A DNA stretch of 64,000 nt, from positions 32,501 through 96,500 of the forward strand of contig JAWDGP010002101.1 of assembly GCA_033675545.1 (NCBI GenBank), in the 5' to 3' direction. How positions within the stretch are numbered: position 1 is the first letter of the stretch; each line of letters starts with the position of its first letter. The notes beneath the pieces are model-generated. The model saw nothing but the letters and a program-made list of their open reading frames with translations, did not search any database and was not told where the DNA came from. Positions 27,068 through 39,409 of the stretch are shown here, piece after piece. Source of the DNA: Elysia crispata. Taxonomy: Eukaryota; Mollusca; Gastropoda; Plakobranchidae. Made by a program: the position numbers and the translations under genes.

Positions 27068-27945
27068 TCACATGAACTACGTGCTTACTACATCTCAAGT
27101 TGTGATAATATTATTAGTTCTCTATTTTAGCTCTACGTTTGCCGTTCTTTTTTTAACTTTTAAATTATACATTTTTAAATCTTACCTGGCAAGGCGACTG
27201 TCGTAATGAAGCGCAGCAGTATGATGAGCACCAAAGTATACACGTTTTTTTTACACATTTTGTCTTAGAATCACTTTTGCCAAAGAGTTGTAACATACAT
27301 ATTCCACAATGATCGTGTATTACAAGAAGCAAAACGTCCTGAAATGTAGGCCTATTTTATTGATTAACCTCATGCTAAGAATAGCAAACAGCGATTTTTT
27401 TTCTTATGGTTTAGAATAAGGACAATTCATAAGACTAAGAGAGTGGTGTTTGCCACTGGCATTCACAAAATCACCAGGTCCTCTTATTTGCATAATCTGC
27501 ATGATATATGAAAACACAGCACGCACGTTTACTGATGGAGTGAATAAAAATTTGTTTGGGGGGTAGCGAACACTGAACAGAGGCCCTTAAGTCGATAAAT
27601 GCTGATTTAGATTGGCGGATGTGACGTCAAGGTGGACAAAATCGATATGCTTCTTGGCGCAGGCTGTGCTAGTTCCTGATGCTCGCATTGAAGTGTTTGT
27701 TCGGGGACACAGCCTGAAAAATCGATGAAGCCTACCAAGAAAAATACCGCCAGCTAAAATCATGAGGATGAAAATTTCTAAACGTTCCTTTATACATGTA
27801 TGTATCTGATACTTCTCACGCCGCTACACTATAATTTAGTATCCACATTACGGAGACTGGTAATTTAATCTGGTTTGTTTTATTCTGATAGAATGATCAA
27901 TTTAAGCTATACAATGAATGTAGAATTATTGGTGTATCCAATCCC
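27065..27945. other. Gene-free stretch
   Basis: No supported gene. 27590-27740 is GC-richer but stop-interrupted in all frames. Confidence 0.4.
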
Positions 27946-27963
27946 ATCATCATCATCATCATC

Positions 27964-28045
<82 letters not shown>
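27946..28045. repeat. (CAT)n-(CT)n compound microsatellite
   Basis: About 7 CAT units followed by about 38 CT units. Confidence 0.95.
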
Positions 28046-28049
<4 letters not shown>

Positions 28050-29132
28050 GCTCTAGCTATCTGTCTAACCTTCTCTAGCTAGGTCCTCCATAATGCTAAA
28101 ATTTTTTACCCCCTTTTTTTCTTACTACATGTATCCTTCAATCACTTGCTAGTACAGCATGATTCATCAAATGATGTGGAGACCTCACATCGCGGAAAGA
28201 ATCATCGTTAAGAGTGAAAATTAAAACAGTTCTCTGAAAATTTCGCATAATTTTCACCAGTCTCTGATACGAAGACAAAGAAATGTGGAAAGAAGACAAA
28301 AGGGATGGAGAGAGAGGCAAGATATGAGATAATTTGTCTTTAGTCTATACCTATTTCTATTCGCTAGGACGAAAGGACCCTCTTAATCTTATGATAAAGG
28401 GATGCAGTACTGTTTTTTATATACTTAGAAGCTGTAGAATGTAGCTTAAGAGTATGGGCTGATTTTGAGAGAACACAAATTTTCCCCAGTGTAGCTGAAA
28501 GAGAGAAGTGGAGGAGGTGGGAGATAAAACATTAAAAGATCTTTCGTCGACCAAGCTATTGTCAGTTAGTCAGGCCAGAGAGAAGAGGAAGAAGTGGAAG
28601 TAGGGCAGGGGAAAGGAAACCGATTCATCCTGCATGCAAGAAAAAAAGAGAACAAGTCCAGAAAAAGTTTGAAATTAAAAAAAAAAAACTTCGCTAGAAA
28701 GCTAATACACATACATAATTATGTATAATAAACGTGCACGGTGCAGGTAGACTGCAGTCACCTAACACCAAGTTCCCTCTCGTCCAGCTCGGACGAACAA
28801 GTGAGAAGTAAGTGTGCTGCTGTCAGCGACATAGTGAAAACCTCTCCCTTTGGAAAGTTTGGAGGGTGTTTTAATTTGATACAACAGACTCTTGATTCAT
28901 TGGCACTAGTACATTTATTATGTATCTCAATGCTCGGTGCGGGCCTGCCTGTCACATTCGACTAGCACGAATTGTCTTATAACAGAATGATTTGCCTGCA
29001 GTCATTGCATTCATTCATTATTTTGTAAGTCACTAAAGGAAAAAAAACAAACAAAAAAACAATAACATAATCATCCTTTATTTTCGTTCGAGTACATACA
29101 TTTTCAATCTTTATCTTTATCGTATCTGTTCA
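28046..29132. other. Mostly gene-free stretch
   Basis: 28741-28965 is open on both strands and GC-richer than average, but neither peptide is recognisable. It could be a single exon of an unidentified gene. Confidence 0.3.
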
Positions 29133-29275
29133 AGATGGACGATGAAATGCTTCAGTGGATGATGTTAAATTGGTTGAGCAAACGAAGGCTGAACAGACGC
29201 CGTTATTGAGTTCATTCACCATAGCTGTAGTAAATAATTTATGGTGAATATCATCATTTAATTGAGTAAGTCCTT
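29133..29275 (+). pseudogene. Decayed Harbinger N-terminal fragment
   Basis: Encodes MDDEMLQWMMLNWLSKRR then LNRRRY, a stop, and after a gap YGEYHHL. This aligns with the 24450-24707 fragment (WLSKRR..RRYWVH..GEYHHL), but with several stop codons and a shorter middle. It is on the opposite strand from that copy. Confidence 0.65.
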
Positions 29276-29408
29276 GTTATGAGGAAAAACGTCTCTTGAT
29301 TATTAGGCTGAAACCTGCTTTTCAATTTTTCCTGAACAAAGAAAAAGAGAACCACCAACTTAAGAAAATCATTTTCAGCAAAGGAACGGCAGAATGAACA
29401 TCTAAATT

Positions 29409-29410
<2 letters not shown>

Positions 29411-29484
<74 letters not shown>
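29411..29484. repeat. (TA)n microsatellite flanking the PLE
   Basis: About 37 TA units, 63 bp outside the left arm of the Penelope-like element. Confidence 0.97.
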
Positions 29485-29487
<3 letters not shown>

Positions 29488-29588
29488 TGAAGATAAGTTG
29501 GAGTAATTGATAAGAGTGCTCAACTGTGGGAGCATTTCATAGATATAGAAGTTCTTACCTTAAATTCTCTGCATACTACACTTGTGTT

Positions 29589-30062
29589 TCAAGCGGAGGA
29601 CAAAGGTGTCGCCTGTCCTCCACTCTCTTCGGGTATGACTGAGGTGTGTTCGGTTGCCGTTCCGACCTTGTGTTGTTGTTTATTTTCGTTTCCGGGCCAC
29701 TGGTAGTTTTGTAGTAAATGTTTTTTTCTGTGGGGGCACGATGAAAATATTTCCCTTCTTTTGTTGAGGCTTGGTTTAGTTTTTAGAATGAAATATTTCT
29801 CTGCTATGCAAAGGTTGCATCTGTTTGTTGCTGCTGAGTATGGCTGCGCTCTTTCAATTACATCCCATGATAAGTGGTATTCGGTTTTTGATTCCTTAAG
29901 TTTCCATATGAATTCACTTAAAGTTGTGGCTGATTTTTTGTGGTTGAGTCTAAAGCTCGATGTATGCTGATTGTATCTGGTTTTGAACTCATTTTCTGTT
30001 ATTCCTATATAAGTGTCTTGTTTTTTCGAGGGTTTCTGTTCCACAGTTGCCTTGTATACCAC
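29589..30062 (-). pseudogene. GIY-YIG endonuclease domain of the PLE
   Basis: A 157-residue frame. VYKA (about residues 2-5) and TYIGITE (about 17-23) stand for the GIY and YIG motifs, followed by FKTRYNQHTSSFR with its conserved arginine and histidine, and TLSEFIWKLKE. In PLEs this domain nicks the target for integration. The C-terminal 40 residues run into the terminal repeat. It is separated by a frameshift from the linker upstream. Confidence 0.85.
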
Positions 30063-30139
30063 TCCCTTTTGGAAGCACTGGCCTTTGAATGGGCAAGATT
30101 TTTTATCCCTGCAGTTGCAAGTCTTTCCTTGTTTTTCTT

Positions 30140-30991
30140 TTATCTTTGTGGACTCAAGGACTGTTTTATTGTGGTTAGAATTATTTGTTTCATATTCTGC
30201 ATGCAGCTATAGCTTAACTTTACAGTGTTTTTATTTAATATTTTGTGCAGCTTGTTGTTTGTTGGGAAGCACGTGTGTAGGAGTCCGAAAAACATTTTCC
30301 CGATGTTGGTGGCGACATTTACACTGAATGGGGGGTTGAACCAGATGATGTTTTTCTTTCTTATTCTCTTCTTGTTTTTTTCGTCCCTTTTTTCATTGGG
30401 TGGTGTATTTATTCCTCCAGCAGTGTGATTGTGGTTTGCTTTGGCGGCTTTTTCTTCTGGCTTATCGTTTTTGGTGTATTGTATTTGTTGTTTATGCCCG
30501 TTTGTCCTTAGTGCGGCATTATATGGCTTTGCTGCCTTGTTGAAAATATTAACATTAGCGGAGTTGTTTGAGAGGTGTAATTCTATCCCTTTCGACAAGT
30601 TTTTAATGATGGGGGGGGGGGGGGGGGGATGGATGGTTGCTATCACGGTGGTTTTGCTGTTTGGTTTTTGATATGGTTGATATAGCCCCGTACTCAGATT
30701 GAGTCCAAAAAATCTACCACCTTTTTATTCGCATCAGCTGTTATGCTTAGTCCATTCTCCTTGAATATCTTGCATATTTCTTTTTTTTATCTTGTCGGCA
30801 TTTCTAAGAGTCTGGTTCGTTATGGCGAGCCCGTCATCTCGGTAGAGTCCTACATTGATGTTGAGGTATTGGAGCTGCGAAAGGAGGAATAATCCTACTA
30901 ATTCGCAAATTTCGGCGCCGTCGAAGCTTCCCATTGTTACGTCGAAAGAGAGCGGAGGACAGGCGACACCTTTGTCCTCCGCTTGAATCAC
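30140..30991 (-). pseudogene. PLE reverse transcriptase remnant and linker
   Basis: Two minus-strand frames in the same phase (30734-30991 and 30140-30646) separated by stops. The first has the PLE RT motif C neighbourhood (YRDD) but starts inside the duplicated terminal arm, so RT motifs upstream of the palm region are gone. The second has the conserved linker between RT and endonuclease. A proline run reflects the poly-G tract on the plus strand. Confidence 0.85.
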
Positions 30992-31021
30992 AAGTGTAGT
31001 ATGCAGAGAATTTAAGGTAAG

Positions 31022-32194
<1,173 letters not shown>

Positions 32195-32248
<54 letters not shown>
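32195..32248. repeat. (TA)n microsatellite
   Basis: About 26 TA units. Confidence 0.95.
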
Positions 32249-32251
<3 letters not shown>

Positions 32252-32264
32252 ATACGTGTAGATG

Positions 32265-32460
32265 ATGCTAAAACATGTGGTCAGAATGGTAATGGCCAAG
32301 AAGATACTCAAGATAAAGTGCATATAATATACTAAGATCAGATACTAAAACAAAATAGCCAGAATACTAAGTAGAAGATACTAAACAGAAGCGTACTCAA
32401 AATGGTCAGAATAATAGGTACATGTAGAAGATTCTAAACACAAAATGCCCAATAGTCAGC
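32265..32460. repeat. Degenerate minisatellite
   Basis: Repeated words of the type GATACTAAA, AATGGTCAGAAT and AGAAGAT recur at irregular spacing, suggesting an old tandem array. The period is not clear by eye. Confidence 0.35.
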
Positions 32461-32672
32461 CAATGCTGAGAAATAAAAGAAATAAAAGATGTATTAGACA
32501 TGATATAGTGTAATCAATACGATAAATCGTTAATCATTTCATCTTAACCTTAAGTTAAGGTTCAAACTAGCATAACAAGCATAATCAAATGTCATGTTCT
32601 AAATCTAACCATCAAGGTCAACCCAACTTCCCTGTAGGATATGAGTATGATCTCATTTGCATAATTGCGACC

Positions 32673-33460
32673 GCCCATGGCTTGGCCTACCGTACCACGT
32701 GGTACCTCGCCATTGGCCCAGTCTCAGGTGATCAATGAGAGAGGGAGAGTGGAAGGGGGTAGGATCATGAATCGCCCTGGCGCAAAACCGAGAGCGTGAC
32801 CAACGCCTAGCACTGACGCAATCACCAGACTTTTCACATGAGAGCGTCAGTTCAAGGAGGCCGTGGCTGGGAGAAGAGATGCGCCAAGTCCGTCTCGCAC
32901 AGACGGTAGACTTAGGATACTCAAAGGTAACCATGTTTCGCAGATTGAGTTACGGACCGTAACAAACACATGGTTTCCCTAGTGACGTGTGCAAATCGGC
33001 CTGCGTTATTTACATCGGATGCCGCAAGCGAGCGTTAGGCCTGATCAGTCTGGTCTGCTGTTTAGACCAGTGAAATCTGCTGCTGCTGGTAAAACTTTCT
33101 CGGATCATGTGATTGTTATGTAATGTTACTGTGTGAGCATGCAGTGGAGCAGTGGAAACACTCTCCATAGCGCGCTTGCACCTGGTCCAGGCTAGCTCTC
33201 AGTACCGGTAGCATTAGAGCATCGCTGGCAGTCCTCATGTAACCCTTACATAACAGTTACGTTCTCGGTGAGATGGCTAGCATGTCTGCGAAAAGCGATT
33301 ATACTACGTACCGCTGGGTGAGAGGAGTTTATGCAAATGATGTCGGTCAGTCTAAAAATAATAATTACGTCGTAGTCTGGCTTAGGGTCCGTAATCTTTT
33401 CCTGCGAAACCTCAGAATTATTACACAGAATAATGATAATCTGCCAGTTAGACGTACACC
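32673..33460 (+). repeat. Composite interspersed repeat, copy B (inner segment inverted)
   Basis: The left block 32673-32925 is collinear with copy A and holds a perfect palindrome GTACCACGTGGTAC. The inner block 32930-33434 is the reverse complement of 5905-6419, and the right flank ATAATCTGCCAGTTAGAC is collinear again. The inner block is about the same length in both copies (about 505 and 515 bp). Confidence 0.8.
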
Positions 33461-33629
33461 GTTCACAGCCCTCTGGAATAATAGGCCAGCTTATAACGAT
33501 AATAGCGTCACAGTGGTGGGCCGAGAATAATGCTACCTGGTCAGTAACAAGCTTGAATAGGCAAGAGGCGTTTTCAAGAGCGGAATTTGTGTCATAACTT
33601 TTTGAAAAATGAAAACAAACAATAGAAGT

Positions 33630-33633
<4 letters not shown>

Positions 33634-33702
<69 letters not shown>
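33634..33702. repeat. (GA)n microsatellite
   Basis: About 34 GA units; purine-rich sequence continues to about 33900. Confidence 0.95.
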
Positions 33703-33704
<2 letters not shown>

Positions 33705-34160
33705 AAGAGAAAGAGAGAGAATTAATGAGGAAGAAGAAAAGCAGAGGTGAGAAATGCAGTATGACAACCTCAGAAAAAGCAGAGGGGGAAGAAGAGACAG
33801 GTAACACACATATATAGAGAAAGAGTGGGTACACATTAAAGATGAGACAAAAGAAGAAATAACATGAAGAAGTGAAGTAGAAGGAGGAAGAAGATGCAGA
33901 ATATTAAATTGTAAAAAGGTGGGGAAATATTTACCCTACCTTTGATGTATCATCAGTTTTTACAGATTATGAAAGTGAGGGTCTTCATATTTCTTTTACC
34001 GCAGATACGTGTGTTATAAGTAGTTGACTGGTTGACATGCATTTTTCATTTTGTCCTCGTCAATAAAACACACATCATCAGAAAAAATGTTTGAGGTACG
34101 ATGTACGTCGAACTGCTAATTATGTTTCGATTAATTCTATGGGCAGAGGACTGTTGCCAC
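33703..34160. other. Purine-rich, gene-free stretch
   Basis: GA-rich decay zone followed by ordinary sequence. The long frames at 33246-33836 only translate the array and the neighbouring repeat. Confidence 0.4.
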
Positions 34161-34479
<319 letters not shown>

Positions 34480-34481
<2 letters not shown>

Positions 34482-34583
34482 CGGCTATTTGCCTATTCCA
34501 TGACGCTCGCCGTGCCCATGTGAACTTTGTCCTAGTTTACCCAGCCTCCTCGGCACGGCTAAATTTAGATCTGCAGCGATCGT

Positions 34584-34617
<34 letters not shown>

Positions 34618-35269
34618 TATAGATCTATTCTTATTGAAAAAAAAAAAAAAAAGCAATTTTCAGCCGTCAAATTGAATTTTGAAGACCAAGAAATGTCTTA
34701 TTAATTACTTAAGATAATTTTTTATTACATGCACTATGAACATTTCTGAAAAAAGGTTTTTAAAAGTCTTTGATAGGATTTTTTAAATGCAGGTTTTTAT
34801 GAGGCCATGATGACACAGATACTGAAAGGTAATAGTAAACCGTCAATATCTTCAACATCCCACGAGATATAGATTCAAAAAAAGGAATAAATGAAAAATC
34901 TAAAGGTTCTGTTAGTTCTAGTCTTTATCTGGGGAATATCCTAAAGGGCTCTATTGGCGTTTGGACGTGAATCAAGATCGAAGAATTTTTTTATACATTT
35001 TTATACACGCATGCGATGTTATTCATGTCCAGGTAAGAGAAGTCACTGATCACAACAGGTTCAACTCAAGTGATGAGCGAAAATGTCTCTCATAACTTAT
35101 TTCATATCGAAAATTCACCTAAATATATTAAAATTTATAAGTTTTACTAAATTGTTTTATACCTCTATTTTACTCTATCTTCTTTTAATTCTAACCCCTT
35201 TTTTAATCATACCCTTCCTATCTCTGTAATTACTCTTCCTCTTCTATTTTCTTCTTTTTGTGTGCAAAT

Positions 35270-35270
<1 letters not shown>
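34480..35270. other. Gene-free stretch
   Basis: A T34 run at about 34584-34617 and an A17 run shortly after; otherwise no feature seen. Confidence 0.45.

Positions 35271-35367
<97 letters not shown>
35271..35367. repeat. (CT)n microsatellite
   Basis: About 48 CT units. Confidence 0.96.
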
Positions 35368-35368
<1 letters not shown>

Positions 35369-36185
35369 GTTTTCTTCTTCGCTCTCACGCGTTAGCTTTC
35401 TTTATTGTTATCCCTTTCATTTTTTATCTCTTTCGTTTTATCCTTCTCTCCCTGTACTATCTCTCTCCCTGTGCTGTAGAAATAAAGAAGTCAGTCAAAC
35501 ACCGATAGAGGCGGAGACAGACGAAGCTAGATCTAAGTATCGAAAGAAGCAAATGACTGTAAATAAGGAAATAAATAGTATAGAAAAATCAACCACAAAC
35601 CTAGAACTGGTTTGTATCGTAAGATAAAAACTGGTACTTATCATCTAGATCTACTCTAGATCTAGAGCTAGAGCTAGATCTGAAGGCTGGACAGACTTCA
35701 TTCTAATTTTATAAAGATTAACTGAGAGTAAAAAAAAAATCGTAGATCTAGATCTAAATCTAATTCGTTCATGGTAGATCTAGATCTAGATCTTGATGGT
35801 ATCTAGATCTACCTGGTTAAAAAACCAAGTCTTCTCTATCTTCAAAACATTAAATTGGGTGAAACTGTAGTATCGGACTAACCATGATTTCATTAGTGAA
35901 AGTTGTGTTCAGAGTGTTTTTGGATTTACTGAATCCGAATTTGTAGCTCTCATTTCGCGCAAATGAATATTTTTCAAGATATTGGCATTGGTTTCTCCCT
36001 CTTTATCTTGCTTAGCTTGCGTTCATTTCGTCAAGGGACATAACTTTCTAGCAAAAGTTGGTCTGATTCTATAAATCGACCAAAATTCTTTGTAAATATT
36101 CAATTAAGCAAACATAAAACTTTTTTTTCCATCTGTTGCAGACTATGTACATGTACCTGATTACATTTAAATCAACTTAATTACG
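35368..36185. other. Gene-free stretch rich in TCTAGATC words
   Basis: Clusters of AGATCTAGATC-type words at 35640-35685 and 35740-35812. At about 36033-36049 the word TCAAGGGACATAACTTT resembles one at 42911-42930, on the other side of the large pseudogene. Confidence 0.45.
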
Positions 36186-36947
36186 ATGGATTCGGTTTTG
36201 CTATCCCCAAAGCCTAAAGCTGAAAAGAAATCCGATTCTGAAAGAGTCTGTATTGTTCATAAGTATGGTCATGCAAAATACGGAGATATAAAGACTATAA
36301 CCACAACGCGTTGGGAGAAAATACAGGAAATAAAAGAGACTCGGTCTTAAGTTGAAAACGAAAGAGAAAGGCAAACTCTTATTTGTGAGAGGATTCCATC
36401 CGAGATTGACCTGGCTCATCATGGATTTCATGACTTCAGTTTTAATTCTTTCATAAACATAAGAAACATCAAAAGAAAAGTTCTTGTTAATACTGAAACA
36501 GAAGATGATTGTTCTAAAAACAAAAGAATAGTGCAAGTTCTATTTTGTTTCCAGTGCTTTGCCACTTTTGTGATAAAGAAAGCCTATGGATTCAGAAAAA
36601 TCAGGAAAAAAGAAAAAAAGGATGCTTTAGTTCAGTGTGTGACCAGAACAGCTGAAATTTCTATAAAAGAATCGGTGATGAGAAAAGATGATGAAAGGCT
36701 CAAAGTCCATGTGGAGAATGTTGATTTCATTGCAAGAGAAGCCTGGTATCGTGAATCTTGCAGAAAAGCATATACAAGGAAACCTCAACGCAATTTTCCA
36801 AAACTTGTTTCTAAAAATGATAGAGAGGATTTCAATGAAAGAAAAAGACACCAATCTGAAGAAGAAGAATCACATTTGAATACATTTGTCAATATGTCAA
36901 AGAACACATCATTGAAAAAGCACATGTTGTTTGGATATCATAGCTGA
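36186..36947 (+). pseudogene. Giant family: N-terminal Cys/His segment
   Basis: The frame opens at ATG 36186 (MDSVLLSPKPKAEKK) and stays open to TGA 36945-36947, apart from one TAA at 36348-36350 in the middle of otherwise conserved sequence. Blocks: CIVHKYGHAKYGD, TTRWEKIQEIKETR, a CFQCFATF pair of cysteines, and VDFIAREAWYRESCRKAYTR near residues 180-200. Related proteins show the same spaced Cys/His pattern, probably a zinc-binding head. The single stop looks like a point mutation. Confidence 0.75.
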
Positions 36948-36998
36948 GAGAACTATAATGCACATAATTATATGCAAAACCATTATCCTAATCACTAC

Positions 36999-37473
36999 AA
37001 CAAGAACTATAAAACTGATAAGCTTAAGTCAAAACTTGTTGCCTTTTTTGGAACCAGAATAACATTTTGGCAACGGTATAAAGGACAACTGATATTGTAT
37101 ATTCCAACGAAGTTCCAAAGGGGCATGCTGTGAGTGCAGCATTTGAAAATGCAACAACAGATGAAAAGACAGTGATTGAAGCTGCTATGGTTATCCGCAG
37201 AGCTGTTATTGATGCGCACAAAGAAAGTAAGCGACTGCCATGGCCACCTGCAACTACAGATTTGCAAAATGATTCAGTTAATTTGCCTGCCTTAGTGGTG
37301 ACTTTTCTAGAGAACCTCTATTCCAAAGATGGAAATGTGACTTCAGATACATGCTGACGATGGGTAAACTCTACAGCCCAGGACATTTGTTACAATGTAA
37401 ATAGCCCAGGCCATTTGTTACAATGTAAGCAAAGGAAAATGGGCAACACCCAAGCATATTTTGACAGGTATGT
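36999..37473 (+). pseudogene. Giant family: second segment with frameshift and 28-bp duplication
   Basis: KLKSKLVAFFGTRITFWQR is read to a stop at about 37133, then a different frame continues AAFENATTDEKTVIEAAMVI to 37357. At 37377-37432 a 28-bp unit (AGCCCAGGACATTTGTTACA then ATGTAAAT) is tandemly duplicated and disrupts the QDICYNV block. The next frame starts near 37474. Confidence 0.7.
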
Positions 37474-38652
37474 GTGTTCGCCATCTTTATAGGCAGTAAG
37501 CAGTTGATCAACATTTTGAACCGCCTGGGCCACTCAGTGTCTCATTCCTTCCTTCTTGAATTAGAGACTACTATGTCTGACAGCATCCAGGTAAATTCTG
37601 AAGACCTTTCACCTTCCATCATGCGAAATAACAATCTAATTACTCATTTTTGTTGGGATAACCTCGACCTAAATGAGGAGACTGCTTCAGGTGCAGGAAC
37701 AACTCACTCAACTTATGGCATTGTTTTACAAGAAATCAGAAGTCAGCCATATGTCTCACCACAGCAAACCTATGAGGTTGAAAGAACTGAAAACCGCTCA
37801 ATCACATATGAACCACAGGAGCTAGAGCCTTGTTTCATTCATCCCAAAATGACAACCCCAAGAATTCTAACCAACAAGTTGTCTTCAGAAAATAATGTTT
37901 CATTTGATATTGATATTTCAAATTTCTTGTGGGTCTTAGCGAGGTACACAATGAATGATGACGGGCATAGTGTACCTGGATGGAAGGGATGGTTGAGTCG
38001 GAGATCTCAAAAGGATGACCCCCTCTCTATTGTGGACTACATGAAACCCCTAAGTCAGCCCATCACAGACTATGCAACGGTACAGGAAGTCTTAACGATC
38101 TCTCAGAAGGCAAGTAAAGACCTACAACAAAAGTTCACCTTCATTACATTTGACCTTGCCGTTGCAAAAACTGCATATGCTCTTGTGTGGCATCACAAAC
38201 TCCTTTTCAGTGATGTGATTATTCATTTGGGTATATTTCACATCATCAGTGCCTACTTAAAGGCAGTAGGAAAAGTATTGTCAGGGAGTGGTTTTGAGGA
38301 CATACTTATTGATTCCAAGGTCTGTGCAACTGGCTCCATTGATGGTATTTTAAGAGGAAAGCACTATAACAGATCCATCAGAGTTCACAAAAATGTCCTT
38401 GAAGCATTAGAGCGTCTTCTGTTTTCTTCTTTTTTACAGTCGGTTGATATGAAGGCATTGTTAGACAATGTAAAAATGGAAGTGAAGAACATTCTATCTG
38501 AAAATCAAGGTACATCCTCAGATACTGCTGTAAAAGAGCTTGCTGGAGAGTTCTTAAAGTTCAAACAAGATGTCCGCCAGGGAAACTGGGTAAAATTGCA
38601 CAATTTTGGATTCAGTATTGTGACTTTGTGTGGAATATTTTACACTGTCTAA
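37474..38652 (+). pseudogene. Giant family: central 392-residue open segment
   Basis: The longest uninterrupted piece. Conserved blocks by residue: GSKQLINILNRLGHSVS (7-23), WDNLDLNEETASGAGTTHST (61-80), VPGWKGW (167-173), FTFITFDLAVAKTAY (221-235), FHIISAYLKAVGKVLSGSGF (255-274) and RGKHYNRSIRVHK (294-306). The FITFDLA strand with an aspartate resembles the first strand of an RNase H-like fold, but I cannot identify a complete catalytic triad. It ends by frameshift at 38650, where the next frame (38628 onward) overlaps by 25 bases. Confidence 0.7.
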
Positions 38653-39409
38653 GAGCAACCAAAACAAATGACCTGGATATCCATATAATCAGCCTTGAGA
38701 AGATGTGCCCTTTATTCTTCAGTATGGACCACCAAAACTATGCTCGCTACCTAACAGCATACATCCTGCTTTTGCTGAATTTAGAGACATCACATCCTGG
38801 CGCAAAAGAATTTTTGCAAGATATTGAGTTCAGTGTTTGTCGCTCAGCTGTACCTGCTTCAAGAGTCGCTGTTGATATGACAATAGAACGGACTATCAAC
38901 AGGCATGCCAAAAGTAAAGGAGGCATTATTGGTTTCAGTCAGAATGAAGCTGCCTACCAAAGTTGATGTATTACAAGGCACAGAACAGCTGGGTTTGTTG
39001 TACTTCCACAGTGCGAATGCGGATTAGACTCCTCCAATGATGATCACAAAGGAAGTCAAATATCTCTAAAGAAAAAATCAGAAAGGGATGTACAGAAAAT
39101 GGTTCAGCCATTCAAGGTATTCTTAAATCTCTTTTATCCACTCGGAAGTGACGAATTAGTTTCTTTGTCATCTGGATTGCAAGCACCTAGCGATATTGAG
39201 ACAGATCTTTTGACACTTCAACAGCATGGTATCCAGCAGTACAAGAAATTCATCAGAGAAAGACTTATTGAAAAATCAACATCATTCCATGCAAGCATAA
39301 AAAAGCCAACAAAAATACATTCACGTCACTTACAAAAAAAGCAACCCTAAAGACTTCAAAGAGACACATAGTGAAACTGACAGCACAAAGAAATGTCTTT
39401 GGTCAACTA
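38653..39409 (+). pseudogene. Giant family: segment upstream of the mariner
   Basis: Frame one (to 38966) carries MDHQNYARYLTAYILLLLNL, HPGAKEFLQDIEFSVCRS and VAVDMTIERTINRHAKSKGG. A further frame carries QKMVQPFKVFLNLFYPLGSD and ELVSLSSGLQAP. After a shift it reads VKLTAQRNVFGQL up to the TA target at 39408-39409. The same frame resumes on the far side of the mariner. Confidence 0.75.

Noticed and set aside
28741-28965. 74-residue plus and 65-residue minus frames
   Set aside because: Both open but neither recognisable; no splice or start context decides between them.
29547-29700. Hammerhead ribozyme in the PLE terminal repeat
   Set aside because: Some PLEs carry one, but I could not find the conserved CUGANGA and GAAA core here.
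32653-32934. 93-residue minus frame
   Set aside because: Within the left block of the composite repeat; the related frame at 5802-6020 does not conserve a protein.
33246-33836. 196-residue minus-strand frame
   Set aside because: Made of the GA array and the antisense of composite repeat copy B; no motif.
36201-36536. 111-residue minus frame
   Set aside because: Antisense of the N-terminal segment of the giant gene family.
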